Shown here: positions 45,696-57,906 of the stretch, in pieces
Layout: every line of letters starts with the position of its first letter
Position numbering within the stretch: the first letter of the stretch is position 1
Assembly: GCF_000715075.1 (NCBI RefSeq)
Contig: NC_134082.1
Span: 138,248,948 to 138,312,947 of the forward strand
Reading direction: 5' to 3'
Source: Nicotiana tabacum
Taxonomy: Eukaryota; Streptophyta; Magnoliopsida; Solanales; Solanaceae
Length of the DNA: 64,000 bases
Made by a program: the position numbers and the translations under genes
Notes under the pieces: generated by a model
Databases searched by the model: none
Seen by the model: the letters and a program-made list of their open reading frames with translations, nothing else
Told to the model about the DNA's origin: nothing

Positions 45696-46812
45696 GCGAC
45701 AAAACAAGATTGGCGGGAAGGATCCGCAAAGAGTTGAGTGCCTGTTTATCCCCAGCAACATGAGGCCGTCTGGAAGGTTGATTGATACAAATAGACTGGG
45801 TTGATTAATCCGGAATGCGCGACATGATCGTTGGAATCAGTTATATCATTCAGATAAGTTCTTTTCTTTCCTTTTCCCTAGCATTTGTTCAGAAAGACTT
45901 CTTCTTTTTTCTATTTTTTGAAATCATCACTTTTTCATTTCTTGGTTTAAAAGACTTACCTTCCTAGCAGTTTGTTTTTGAAAAGGATTTTCAGAGCTTA
46001 CTACCAGTTGCCAAAATGATGCAAAGCAAAATGTGAATAGGACACGCCAAAGATAAGGCGATAAAGAGAAAAGAAGTTGGTCGCAAGACCAAATGATGAA
46101 AGGGGCCTAGATCCCAATAGGACCAAATTTCCAGGGGAAGTTGGAGAAAAACAGGAAAACAACAGTTGAGAAAATTGTGGACCTAATTCCAAGAGGGCCC
46201 CCGGCAGATCATCGAGATGTAGGAGCATCCCCGACAGATTTTCGACCAAGTTCCAAGAGGGTCGGACAACATAGAGTGGGGAAGGGAGAAAGGGAAAAAA
46301 CCATCACAGTAGGAGTATCATAACCAACCACCGGGTTTTTAAACTAACAAATTTTGTTTGGTTTGAAACAGGTAAAGGGAATGGCAGTGAAGACCATAAG
46401 GGAAAATGCAAACTGGGGCAGAAAATTTTCTTTTCAGTTAGAAAATTTTCTGGAAATCAGGTACCCATTTGGGGAAGAATAAAGATAGCACCAAGGAAGT
46501 GGTCTTTGAACCAGGGTTTCCCCCAACATAATAAGCTTCCAATGGAGGAAGTTGATCCCCAGCAGATAGAACAAAGAGATGACATTTGTGCTCAGAAAAG
46601 CAAAGAACCATTATCCTCCCCAGCAGCTTCCAGAAGAATGAAGCATCGATTTGAAGGGATAAAATTCCCCAGCAGCGTTATCCTCAACAACGTTATCCCA
46701 AGAAGATAACACTTTTATCCCCAGCAGTGTTAAGAAAGAAAAAAAAAAGAAAAAAAATTTGAATTTGAAGGAAGGAAAGAAAGGAGACTCCCCTAGTGGT
46801 ATTATCCCCAGC

Positions 46813-47270
46813 AATCAGGCGTCCACCTGGAGAACAAGGAAGAGCAACGGAAGTATTAGAAGTCAGGCGTCCACCTGGAGAACAAGGATGAGTAATGGAA
46901 GTATTAGCAATCAGGCGTCCACCTGGAGAACAAGGAAGAGCAATGAAAGAAACAGCAATCAGGCATCCACCTGGAGAACAAGGATGAGTAGTTGAAGTAT
47001 TAGTAATCAGGCATCCACCTGGAGAACAAGGAAGAGCAATGAAATATCAGAAATCAGGCGTCCACCTGGAGAACAAGGAAGAGCAATGAAAGAAACAGCA
47101 ATCAGGCGTCCACCTGGAGAACAAGGATAAAGAAAAGAAATAGCAATCAGGCGTCCACCTGGAGAACAAGGATGAAGAATTGAATTAGTAGTCAGGCGTC
47201 CACGTGGAGAACAAGGAAGAACAGTTGAAATATCAGAAGTCAGGCGTCCACCTGGAGAACAAGGAAAAAC
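46813..47270 (+). repeat. About 47-bp tandem array (10 copies) in the Ogre-type 3' region
   Basis: Ten copies of a unit containing CAGGCGTCCACCTGGAGAAC and a more variable A/G-rich spacer. Each unit has a CAGG/CCTG stem with a CGTCCA loop; one copy (about 47200) has CACGTGG instead. Apparent frames such as 46759-46995 are by-products. Confidence 0.88.
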
Positions 47271-47418
47271 ATCAAAACTGGGGCAGAAGATTTTCTGCCA
47301 TGGTCGAAAATTTTCTCAGAAGAACGAGGAAATCAATTCAAGTTTTAAAAGATAGCAAGACGACAAGATTTGGAGAAAAACAGTCGGAGGTAAGACAATT
47401 CCAAGATGTTGAAAATGG

Positions 47419-49008
47419 GATCATCCGCCCTCGAATAGGATATTTGGGTTCATCCACCCTCGAATAGGATATTTTGGGATCATCCGCCCTCGAATAGGAT
47501 ATTCTGGGTTCATCCGCCCTCGAATAGGATATTATGGGTTTATCCGCCCTCGAATAGGATAAGATGGGTTCATCCGCCCTCGAATAGGATATTTTGGGTT
47601 CATCCGCCCTCGAATAGGATATATTGGGTTCATCCGCCCTCGAATAGGATATATTGGGTTCATCCGCCCTCGAATAGGATATTATGGGTTCATCCGCCCT
47701 CGAATAGGATATTTTGGGTTCATCCGCCCTCGAATAGGATATTTTGGGTTCATCCGCCCTCGAATAGGATATAATGGGATCATCCGCCCTCGAATAGGAT
47801 ATTTTGGGTTCATCCGCCCTCGAATAGGATATTTTTGGGTTCATCCGCCCTCGAATAGGATATAATGGGTTCATCCGCCCTCGAATAGGATATTTTGGGT
47901 TCATCCGCCCTCGAATAGGATATTGTTGGGTTCATCCGCCCTCGAATAGGATATTTTGGGTTCATCCGCCCTCGAATAGGATATAATGGGTTCATCCGCC
48001 CTCGAATAGGATATTTTGGGATCATCCGCCCTCGAATAGGATATAATGGGTTCATCCGACCTCGAATAGGATATTTTGGGTTCATCCGCCATCGAATAGG
48101 ATATTTTGGGTTCATCCGCCCTCGAATAGGATATAATGGGATCATCCGCCCTCGAATAGGATATTTTGGGTTCATCCGCCCTCGAATAGGATATTTTGGG
48201 TTCATCCGCCCTCGAATAGGATATATTGGGTTCATCCGCCCTCGAATAGGATATTATGGGTTCATCCGCCCTCGAATAGGATATTTTGGGTTCATCCGCC
48301 CTCGAATAGGATATTGTTGGGTTCATCCGCCCTCGAATAGGATATAATGGGATCATCCGCCCTCGAATAGGATATTTTGGGTTCATCCGCCCTCGAATAG
48401 GATATTTTTGGGTTCATCCGCCCTCGAATAGGATATTTTGGGTTCATCCGCCCTCGAATAGGATATTTTGGGTTCATCCGCCCTCGAATAGGATATTTTG
48501 GGTTCATCCGCCCTCGAATAGGATATTTTGGGTTCATCCGCCCTCGAATAGGATATTGTTGGGTTCATCCGCCCTCGAATAGGATATTGTTGGGTTCATC
48601 CGCCCTCGAATAGGATATAATGGGTTCATCCGCCCTCGAATAGGATATTTTGGGTTCATCCGCCCTCGAATAGGATATAATGGGTTCATCCGCCCTCGAA
48701 TAGGATATTTTGGGTTCATCCGCCCTCGAATAGGATATTTTGGGTTCATCCGCCCTCGAATAGGATATAATGGGATCATCCGCCCTCGAATAGGATATTT
48801 TGGGTTCATCCGCCCTCGAATAGGATATTTTTGGGTTCATCCGCCCTCGAATAGGATATAATGGGTTCATCCGCCCTCGAATAGGATATTTTGGGTTCAT
48901 CCGCCCTCGAATAGGATATTGTTGGGTTCATCCGCCCTCGAATAGGATATTTTGGGTTCATCCGCCCTCGAATAGGATATTTCGGGTTCATCCGCCCTCG
49001 AATAGGAT
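47419..49008 (+). repeat. 30-bp minisatellite, about 53 copies, in the Ogre-type 3' region
   Basis: The unit is GGGTTCATCCGCCCTCGAAT followed by AGGATATTTT. I count 53 copies, a few of 31 bp (extra T or G before GGG). Variation is concentrated in the four bases before GGG (TTTT, TAAT, TATT, TTAT, TGTT) and at GTTC/GATC. An eight-unit run of variants (11-18, about 47740-47970) recurs in the same order as units 44-51 (about 48720-48960). Because 30 is a multiple of 3, the minus strand reads open as ten-residue repeats (RADEPKISYS); this is not a gene. Tandem arrays in Ogre 3' regions are a known source of satellites. Confidence 0.93.
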
Positions 49009-49018
49009 TTTATTTTAA

Positions 49019-49300
49019 AAGTTGTTGAAGTCAGGAGCCCGCCTGAAAAGAGTAATGGCGATTATTTTCAAAGTTGTTGTTGAAATCAGGAGCCCGCCTG
49101 AAGAGAGGAAAGGCATTTTATTTTAGAAGTTGTTGTTGAAGTCAGGAGCCCGCTTGAAGAAAGGAATGACGTTTATTTCAAAAGTTGTTTATTTGAAGTT
49201 GGGAGCCCGCCCAGATAACAGAGGCATACATTTCAGTCTTTAAATATTCAAGTATTGAAGTTGGGAGCCCGCCCATACAACAGAGGCATACATTTCAAGA
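49019..49300 (+). repeat. About 62-bp tandem array (5 copies) with AGCCCG-loop hairpins
   Basis: Three copies carry TCAGG-AGCCCG-CCTGA (one weakened to GCTTGA) and two carry TTGGG-AGCCCG-CCCA. The loop is constant while both stem strands change together. The spacers differ (TTATTTTAGAAGTTGTT-like, then GAGGCATACATTTCA). Confidence 0.82.
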
Positions 49301-49618
49301 TCAAGTCAGAGGACAATAAAATAGAGGGTTAAAATAGGAATCCCCAGCAGGAAACAATAAAATTCCCCGGCACCGGGAAGCAGAAGGTTGCAACAAGAGG
49401 TCACAGCACAAACTCAAGTGCATGTGTCAAAAAGAAGAAAAGCACCGGAAAAAATGCAAGCAGACAAGAAAGCAAGGCAACAAGAAAAATTGCAGTATAG
49501 CTTAACTTCTTGTTTTCTTTTAAGCATGGTGTAACAAGGAGATCGGTAAGCAGTAGTAATAGCATGCAACAACAGTAACAGTGCAGTCCAACGGTAGTCC
49601 CAGCTACCAAAGTTTCCG

Positions 49619-49690
49619 AACTACATTGACCTAATTCCTGTTTAGCCCAGGATGTGTAGGAAACCTTTGAAGCAAAGGTCCGGTCAAATC
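49619..49690 (+). other. Four-helix pseudoknot RNA motif, copy d
   Basis: P1 is CTACA 49621-49625 with TGTAG 49655-49659, a compensatory change from CTACG/CGTAG. P2 is TCCTG 49636-49640 with CAGGA 49648-49652. P3 is TTGACC 49626-49631 with GGTCAA 49682-49687. P4 is ACCTTT 49663-49668 with AAAGGT 49674-49679. It lies about 110 bp before the 3' LTR. Confidence 0.78.
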
Positions 49691-49784
49691 TTTTTCAAAA
49701 AAAAAAAATGCTTCAACGGAGTACTCGGATGGACAAAAAATCGCTCGCTTTATCTTTGCACGAAAACCCTTCGTGTCTTCGGGC

Positions 49785-49793
49785 AAAGAGGGG
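49785..49793 (+). other. Polypurine tract, Ogre-type element
   Basis: AAAGAGGGG is followed by CAGC and then the 3' LTR start at 49798. Confidence 0.8.
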
Positions 49794-49797
49794 CAGC

Positions 49798-52700
49798 TGT
49801 AAGCACGTGAGTTTTGTCCAATATGAGAATTACTCCCAAAAAATTCAAAAATAAAATGATTTTTCTTTGGTGTGCAATTTTGTGATATTTTGAATAATTA
49901 TTTGTATTTGTCTGTGCGTGTTTATTTGCTAAATTAATAAAAACAAATACAAAAATATGTCGCATTTTCATGTAGGATTTAATTCTATAATTGTTACTAA
50001 TTAAATTTGTTTACAAAAAATTAAAAATTACAAAAATAAGCATCTTTTGCATTTTTAGCATTTATTGTCCAAATATACAATTTTATGCTTAATTATTAGT
50101 TAATTGTGCGTTAATTGTTATTGGGAGTTAATTTGCACTTTTATAACTTAATTTAGTTCTTAATAATAGTTTAAGTATTTTTTATAATTTAGTTTTAGAG
50201 AAATAAAAGAAGAAAAGAGAGCGAAAATAGAAAGAAAGTCGGAATTGAGCCTCTTCTTCGATTTAGAGCCACCGGCCCAAAAAATGGCCCAATCTTGGGT
50301 CGACCCAGTCCATAATCCAAAAGACCCAAACCCCTTTGTCTTACATTTTACAACACAAAACAAAAGAAAAAAGAAGAAAAAACCCTAAAAAAGACTAAGA
50401 AGTCATCCGCCCCCCTCCTATCTTCTTCTTCTTCCTCAAGTTTCTCCAAGGTCATCCATGGCTTCCCCCTCAAAGCTCAACCATGGCTGCCCAACGTCAC
50501 ACTCACACACATACACGCACGTCACCCTCACGACCCCGGCTCAACCAAACGACCTCCAAACGCGACCGAACCAACAACCAATCCGTCGAGCTCCACCATG
50601 AAAGCTCACAGTTGAGATTTCCGCGACTACTTCTGTCTCCGAGCTGCTGCATCGCGCTCATCATCTTCAACACCAAGCTCCCCGCGACTGCCCGTCACAG
50701 CTTCTGCCATCGTCATCCATGGTGGTTGCTTTCATCTTCTCCGTTCTTCGTCAAAGCTCGAGCTTCGACCTCCATCCATGGCTGCCGTAGATGCATCTTC
50801 TTCGCTAATCGAGTTGCTGCTGCCTTCTGCTTGTGACGGGCTGCCATTTTTCGTTTTTAAACGATGCCAAACGACCACCTTCTTTGGTCGTCCGTTCTTG
50901 GTCGTCTTCGGCGTCAAGTTATCTTGGTGCGAGATTCGTTTCCGGACAGATTGTTTCCATCCAAGTTCATCATCATTCGCTCGATGCTTGGGTCATCAAA
51001 ACAGTCCGTACGTATGTCGTTCGATCCGGTTAGTAGATTTTGAGTTTTATGTTTGTCCGTATTTTGTTTTGATATTTTTCGAATCTAAAATCGGCGAATG
51101 TTTGTTTTGTTCATGTCTATGCTTAGATATTTGATTTTTGGTTTTGTTCATGTTCATGTTGTTTGTTAAATTAATTTTCAAATTTCAAAATAGAAGTTTA
51201 ATTAGTTGTTTTCATATTCATTTCATGTTTGTATTATTGTTTAAGTGAATATTTGTTAGTTTGATGTTTGTTAGATTCAAATTGAAATTTAATTAACTAT
51301 TTCTTCAATTTGTTTCATGTGTTTATGTATTGTTAGAAATTGTTAATATTGTTAAGTTCAAGTTTAAGTTCATAATTGTTTCTTCGTCGATCTTGTTATT
51401 TGTCTAAAGAATTTAGTTGTAATAAGGGAAGTATGTTGGTTTTAATCATTTGAATCCATCGTTTTTATTTTTAGATTTAATTCATGTTCATATTATGTTT
51501 GTTTGTTCTTGAATCCGAAATTTGTATAGCTTGATTTCTTGTTTACCATTTGTGATTATTTCTTGAATTTATCTCATAAAGTTTAATATAGGAATTGTTG
51601 GTTGTAATGTTGTTCGAATTGATTTTAAGTTCAATATGATTGAAGTTAGAAATCTAAATATACTTGTTTGTTGTAGTTGTTGAATCCGAAAATAGGATTG
51701 TTTGCTGCTAAAATATTGTTCAATCAAATTTTAGTTGTTCTTTGTTGTTCAATTTGTGTTCAAGTGATTTGTTGTTGAAATATTTTTAAAATCGTGTTCA
51801 TGTGATATTGTTGTTATGATGTTCATCCGTGTTCATATTGTTGTTTGAACATTGTTAGAAATTGATCATATTGTCTATATTTTGATTAAGTTTGATTAAT
51901 TGATGTGTTATAGCTGATAGGTAGTTTGGTAAATTTGTAGTACGTTCAGGGGTAGTTTGGTAATTTCAGTAAGGTCGTGAGGGGTAGTTTAGGAATTGTA
52001 CATTTTGAAATTGTTTATTTCAAGCATGGGGGACAAAATGAAATGGGTGGGTTATGATATAGTTGTTTAATATAAAGGGGGGACAAGATTTAATTTAAAG
52101 GGGGAATCTTGCATTATTTTAAATGAAGCATGGGGGACAAAATATAATGGGGTGGTGTGATATGTTTATTTAATGTAATGGGGATGAGTGGAAAGATAAT
52201 GGGTTGGGTAGAGAAAAAGTATTAATTTAATTGATTAAAAGATTTATGGGATGAGATTATATATATGAAGTCTTGAACACAAGACAAGAACAGAAATAGC
52301 AACAGAAATACAGAGAGAGAAATAGGGAGAGAGATACGAAAAATAATACACACACAGATAGAGAGAAAAATTCCGAAAAATATTTAAGCTTTCAAAATAA
52401 AAATAAAACTAAAAAAATTTACTGCTTTCTTTCTTTGTTTGAAATTAGTATTAATGGTTGTTGTTTCATTTAAAGCTTAAAGCTTTTGTTTTTGGGATTA
52501 CTACTCCACCGGTCTGTTACTGGGTTGTTACTGTTGCTGGGCAGTTGTTGCTATTGTACTGTTATTACTGCTGCTGATTCTCATCATCATTTTCTTTTGC
52601 TTCCAATATCAGGTATATATTTTAAATTCATGGCATGAAAAGCTTCAACATGGCAAGTAAATGAAGTTTGGAATTATAAGGATGTCTTCTACTCATTTAA

Positions 52701-54359
52701 ATTTTATTAGTTTAAGTTTCAGTTTTGTTTTAGTTGGTTAATATAGTATTATACTTGACATGATAAACTGTTAACTAATTAACCTTCTGGAGTAGTAAAT
52801 TCCACGATAATCTTATATGTTTTGAGAACTAGTGATGACATTTACTGTTTAAATTGTTGAGACAGGGAACATTGAAGAAAATTGGCCATTAATTAAATCT
52901 TGTGATATTGTTAGCTAAGTAAAGAATAGTACGGAAATACCCAGAAATTACATTACTAGATTATTTTGTCAAATATCCAATTTTGTTTAAAGCTAGATGA
53001 TGTCGTCTTATTAAATCAATTGGTAGATTAGTTCTCTTTCTTAATAACAAATGACATAGTTATTTTAGGAACGCGATCAACTCATTTTTTTTAATGTATG
53101 AAATAATGTCGATGATTTTTTTTACAAAATATAGAGTTAGTGTTTGTAAATATTCGCATAGGCAGAGTTAGTGTTTATCTCAAACTCAATCTTCGTAATC
53201 AAAAATTAACTAAATAATTATAACCTCGAACTAAAAACAAGTGGTGTAAAAGAAAGATGAGATTTTTAAATTGTAACATTTTAAGTCAAAAATGTGTAAA
53301 TAGCGTTTGCTACAAATAGAATAATGAAAATTCTTCAAAAATATCACTTCCTTTCTTACATCCATTCTTTCCCAATTTTTATATGTAATTTGCACGTTGT
53401 TTATTTGGGTAGGCAAATATTGTATTCACTAAATGGTAGTATTAATCACACGTTGTTTATTTTACTCCTCAAATTCGAATGGTTTGAGGAATATAATTCA
53501 TACGCAAAAAAATATAAATTGCGATCAACGTCCAATAAATTGTAAATCCTTTTGAAGGAATTTAGAGACTAGAAGAATATTTATTTCTCATGACTTTCAC
53601 ATAAAAATGTATGGATGTAATAAACAATTTGTGGAAAATTTATACTACCATCAAGAATATTTTTGTGATTAGGGATACGTTCGCGTAACCTAATTATATT
53701 TCTAAAAGCAATTCGGATTATGCGTTCGCGTGACTTCGATCGAATATTTAATAAAAGGGATTTCTCAGAGAATATCATTATTAATTTCATAAAAACCCGA
53801 GATGTGAGGTTCACTACTTAATTATACCAAAAGGGCGAATGTTTTTGATTTTATTTAAAGCATAATTTCAAAAATGATTATTTTAATAAAAATATTATCT
53901 ATATTATTGTGTACACGTGCGCGTGACACAACTCCGCATGTTTTAAAAAATATAATTTATAACACGAATATACGTACGCGTGATTCGATTCAAAGAAGGG
54001 TCTTTAAATCTAAATAGAAGCGGTAACAATAAAATCATGCAATAAAAATGTATTTAACAAATCAAAATAATCAAGCCGAATATAACAGTTGAGCGACCGT
54101 GCTAGAACCACGGAACTCGGGAATGCCTAACACCTTCTCCCGGGTTAACAGAATTCCTTATCAGGATTTCTGGTGCGCAGACTGTTATATAGACAGAGTC
54201 ATATTCTCCTCGATTCAGGGATTAAAACCGGTGACTTGGGACGCCTTAAAATTCCCAAGTGGCGACTCTGAAACAAACAAACAAATCCCGTTTCGACTGT
54301 CCTTTAATTGGAGAAAACTCCCTTGCACCCTCGCGGGGGCGGAAAAAGGAGGTGCGACA
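49798..54359 (+). repeat. Ogre-type 3' LTR (4562 bp)
   Basis: It is collinear with 35232-39824. Differences are sparse over most of its length (a few per 600 bases around 52640-53300) and denser in the first 300 bases. The U5 stem cluster, the 11-nt primer-site copy and the TATATATAT word are all kept. Confidence 0.92.
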
Positions 54360-54364
54360 CTATG

Positions 54365-57261
54365 TGATGAGTATGTTATTACTGCGAGATGTATTCATAT
54401 GATTTGGAAACGACAAGAAGGGTCTGCTGGAGGATAGAAGAACTATTAGGTGCTTGAATTCCATCTTTATTCGAGGTATAGCCCCAAGTTATAGGCATGT
54501 GAAGAATCTTTTCATGTTTCCCAGTTGTGAGTGAATTAAAAAAAAATCATGTTGCGGTATGAGTACAGACTCAAGAAGACTAAGTGACTGCGTACAGTTA
54601 TGATGGTGGAAGGTATACATAAATGTTAGTTAAGACGGAGCAGGTGGGTTATCTCCTGCAAAGTGTTCTGGAGTTGTGTGATCTTTATGTTGTCTGTTAG
54701 AAGATCCCATTTACAAGTGAAATATATATGTGAATTTAATTTCGGTCGCTTAAGAGAGTGGGTTTAATTGTTATGAGAGTAAATACGAGATTTGTAGAAG
54801 ATATGAAGTACCAGATGGTTTGTGTTCCACGAGCTTATGAAGGATTGAGTTAATCTCACTATGGTATTATGGCAGCAATAAAGCATATGCGTTATGAGTT
54901 ATGGTGCATGTTTGACCTATGGCTTTGAGCCAAGTGGGGGAGTCCACTATTGAATAGTTGATTGCACGGTTATATGCTCTAATGGTCCCAGTTCAAGGCA
55001 CATAGGCGAATCAGTTATGGCTCGAGTAAAGGAAATTTCAATAAAGGCTATGTTATGTTTTATGGGTATACGAGAATCGGGGAATGACTTGAGTTGTGGT
55101 TGTTAATGAATGCTCGATGCATAGAGCAGGAAGTTGCTTGGTTATATTGGAATGAGGTCACATTCTGCAGTGTCGGAGTGCTAATGAAGCACAGGTTGTT
55201 CGGTTCGTTTAATCAATCTAACTACAGTTTGAGTAGTGTGGATGACTCTAGAGAATGGTCCTATTGTGTTCAAAACTCTACATGCAATAATTGGAGGCTT
55301 CTAAGTTGTACTTATGGATAGAAACTGAGTTTTCAGTAGAAGATGGCAAGACTTGTGGTATTTTCTATATTAATTATGGGATTCTATATATCAGTATTGG
55401 GAAGGTAAAGGTAATGGCTTTGGGGAACACTTAAAGAGTATTCAGCGGCTTAGGAGCCTTAGACAGTGTAGCTTTATGCTTGGGTTTCACGTGATAAGCC
55501 TAGGTTGAGGAAATTGTGGTGCTACAACAAGAAGGAATATCAAGTTAAAGATGAATCAGAAGGAATTTAGATAGATGGGGTATATTGATAGTAGACCAAA
55601 TCGGTATGGTAAGGATATGATTAATTCCTTGTGTGTGTTCGAGGTAATGAGTTCCTACAACTATTTTGCAACAATGCTCTTGAGTTTTGATGGCTTGCTT
55701 AGCTTGGTCTATTTAGAAGGATTCAGTCCTGGCAGTTGAATTTGTGCAAATGGAATTGGGAGAGTTCTTATTGATTTCTACCGTGGTTGGAGAGGTGCAA
55801 TTTCTCCGAGTTTGAGAAGCATAGGATATGTAATGATTTTTCTTCTAGATGGGATCAATGGAAGTTCTTGGCTAAATGAGTTACAGTTCAGTTCTGAAAG
55901 GAAGTTCTTAAAACTCTTAGGCAACGGGTAGCCTCAGATGATTAAGGAAATGGTACTGCTATTTGGAAATGATTTGATGAGAGTCTATGTTTTAGTAAAA
56001 GGGCAATGTTATTATGTTGATAGCACTTCGGTAGTATTGCGACACCTTCTTTTTAGATCGACTGGTGATATTCGGGTTTGCTTGGTGGCATAGGGAAATT
56101 TTAGAGTGTCTATAGTAGAATGATTGGGTATTAGAGGTTGTGAGATGATACGATCTGTTTGTTATAGGCACCTATAGTGCGGTTCTATCGGAGTTTCATA
56201 ATGGAAGTCGAGCGGGAAGAGTAATTTGGTGTTGCTCGGTGAATGGCATATCGGTCATGTCCTATCAGGTGTGCGTGGTATATGTTATTTTCTTCACAGT
56301 GAGTATGATGAATTGCTTTGGTTCCAGATATCAAGTTGTGCGTGGTTGTCGATTTCGAGCATAGTGACATAAGGTGGTTCCATGTGGAGCAGTGCTTAAA
56401 TAAGGTCTCGCATTGCAGTGAATATATGTGGAGGTATGACCTTGCAGGTTAGATTCGTGTGTTTTGTTCCTATGATGTGAGACGGGTTCTTAGTCTTGTG
56501 TTGTGGTGGTACTAGTGAACTTGAGGTTCAGCTCTTTTATTTGAGTCATTTTCATGATTTGAGTATGTTCGGATTGTTGCGTATTGATGCATGTATTGTG
56601 TAAGTTGTGGCTTAGGTCTGTACGGATGTGTCATGTCACTAGAGTATTGTCTTGGATTAGAGGAGATCGTTAGGGATCATTAAGAAATACTAACGGATTC
56701 GATTTCATCATGTTTGATGGGTAAATATCAAGGTTCGGTTCAGAAATTTGCTATGGTCCTTGCCAAAGGAGAAGTAACCTTATGGATGACTTATCTGAGA
56801 GATGGTTATTACTTATTGCATGTTTCATTTATCAATGGCAGTATATGGAAGTGTTGGAATGAGACTTTAGTTGATAATAGGTTTCTACCGGTATTCGGGT
56901 GTTATGTGCAGCTGCTGTGAATGGAAGTTATCGCTACATGTGTTTGAGTTACGTGGTATATTGGATAACTGCACTTGAGGTTGCAGGCATGGGTTACTAT
57001 AGCTAGTTCAGGTCTATTCAAAGTATAGGTGTGAGGTTCTGATCGTATTAAGGATTTTAGAAGCAGAAATGTGGTTCTATGATTTATGGACTAGGATGGA
57101 TTGTGAAATTTCAGTTATATTGTGTTATCAAACCTATATGAGGTAGGGTAATGTGGGATCACCCCCGGGTATATGCATGGTAAAGTTATTCAGCGATTGG
57201 TTGGCTTCTGGAACAACTCTGGGAACGTTCGAGGACAAACGTGTGTTTAAGTGGGGAAGGA
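54365..57261 (+). mobile_element. Element C internal region, right part, non-coding
   Basis: It continues 34802-35226. Over 2.9 kb I see no gag or pol words; open frames are short (55094-55321, 56714-56920). The end (ACGTTCGAGGACAAACGTGT, then AAGTGGGGAAGGA as polypurine tract) is that of a chromovirus-like element, as in B. C is therefore another element without recognisable genes. Confidence 0.65.
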
Positions 57262-57903
57262 TATAACGACCCGACCGGTCGTTTTGAACTTTTGCACTTT
57301 GATCGCCAGTTCCCGGACATGACTTGCCCCATGTAATGTATTATGACTAATGTAGATCGTTGGTTTTGGTTTTCAGGAAAAATCGGAATGAATTTGAAGG
57401 AACAGTCTCAGTTGAAAGCTTTGAATTAGAAAGGTTTGACTAAGAGTTGACTTATTTGTATATGAGCTCGGATCGGAAATTTTATGATTTGGAAAGCTTA
57501 GTTGGGTGATTTATGACTTAGGAGCGCGATCGGAATGCATTTTGGAAGTCTGTGGAAAGATTTGGCTTGAATTGACAAAGTTAATATTTTGGCGAATTCT
57601 GGTTGATAGATGAGATTTTTATCCGAGGGTCGGAATGGAATTCCGAGAGTTGATGTAGCTTTGTTATGTCATTTGTGATGTGTGTGCAAAATTTCAAGTC
57701 ATTTGGACGTTGTTTGGTCGATATTTTGATCGAATTCGGATTTCGGAAGTTTTGGAATTCTTAGGCTTGAATCTGAGGGTGATTTGATGTTTTGATGTTG
57801 TTTTGAGTGTTCCTAAGGTTGGAACAAGTTTGAATTATTTTATGGGGTGTGTTGGCATGTTTGGTCGGGGTCCCATGAGTGTCGGATAAGTTTTGGAAGA
57901 GTT
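57262..57903 (+). repeat. Element C 3' LTR, right-truncated
   Basis: It starts TATAACGACCCGACCGGTCG (TG changed to TA) after the polypurine tract. It is collinear with 31878-32515 and stops at about 57903, where Ogre-type ORF1 sequence begins. Confidence 0.8.
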
Positions 57904-57906
57904 CAT

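Larger units (their letters stand above)
44881..46812 (+). other. Ogre-type 3' non-coding region, proximal part
   Basis: This is 1.9 kb without recognisable protein, rich in CCCCAGCAG-type words and short inverted repeats. It holds copy c of the four-helix motif (45140-45199) and a pair of related hairpins (45599-45695). The frames here (46001-46249, 46141-46323, 46506-46709) show no family. Confidence 0.65.
35232..54359 (+). mobile_element. Ogre/Tat-type giant retrotransposon, complete ends (19.1 kb)
   Basis: Both LTRs start TGTAAGCACGTGA and end GGTGCGACA. The target duplication CTATG is exact at 35227-35231 and 54360-54364. The primer site TGGCGACTCTGCTGGGGA, LTRs over 4.5 kb, an intron before RT and a long 3' region with tandem arrays place it in the Ogre/Tat lineage. 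Genes present are a frameshifted gag and a short RT start. ORF1, most of the protease and RT-RH-integrase are missing. The LTRs are about 97-98% alike where I compared them, so it moved relatively recently, presumably with proteins supplied by another element. It interrupts element C. Confidence 0.92.

Noticed and set aside
47338..48991. Overlapping minus-strand frames of 61-188 codons made of ten-residue RADEPKISYS-type repeats
   Set aside because: They are produced by a 30-bp repeat, a multiple of three with no stops. All three frames behave alike and the repeat lies in a retrotransposon 3' region.
47419..49008. CRISPR-like array
   Set aside because: There are no unique spacers between repeats. 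The units are contiguous and nearly identical, and the setting is a plant retroelement.
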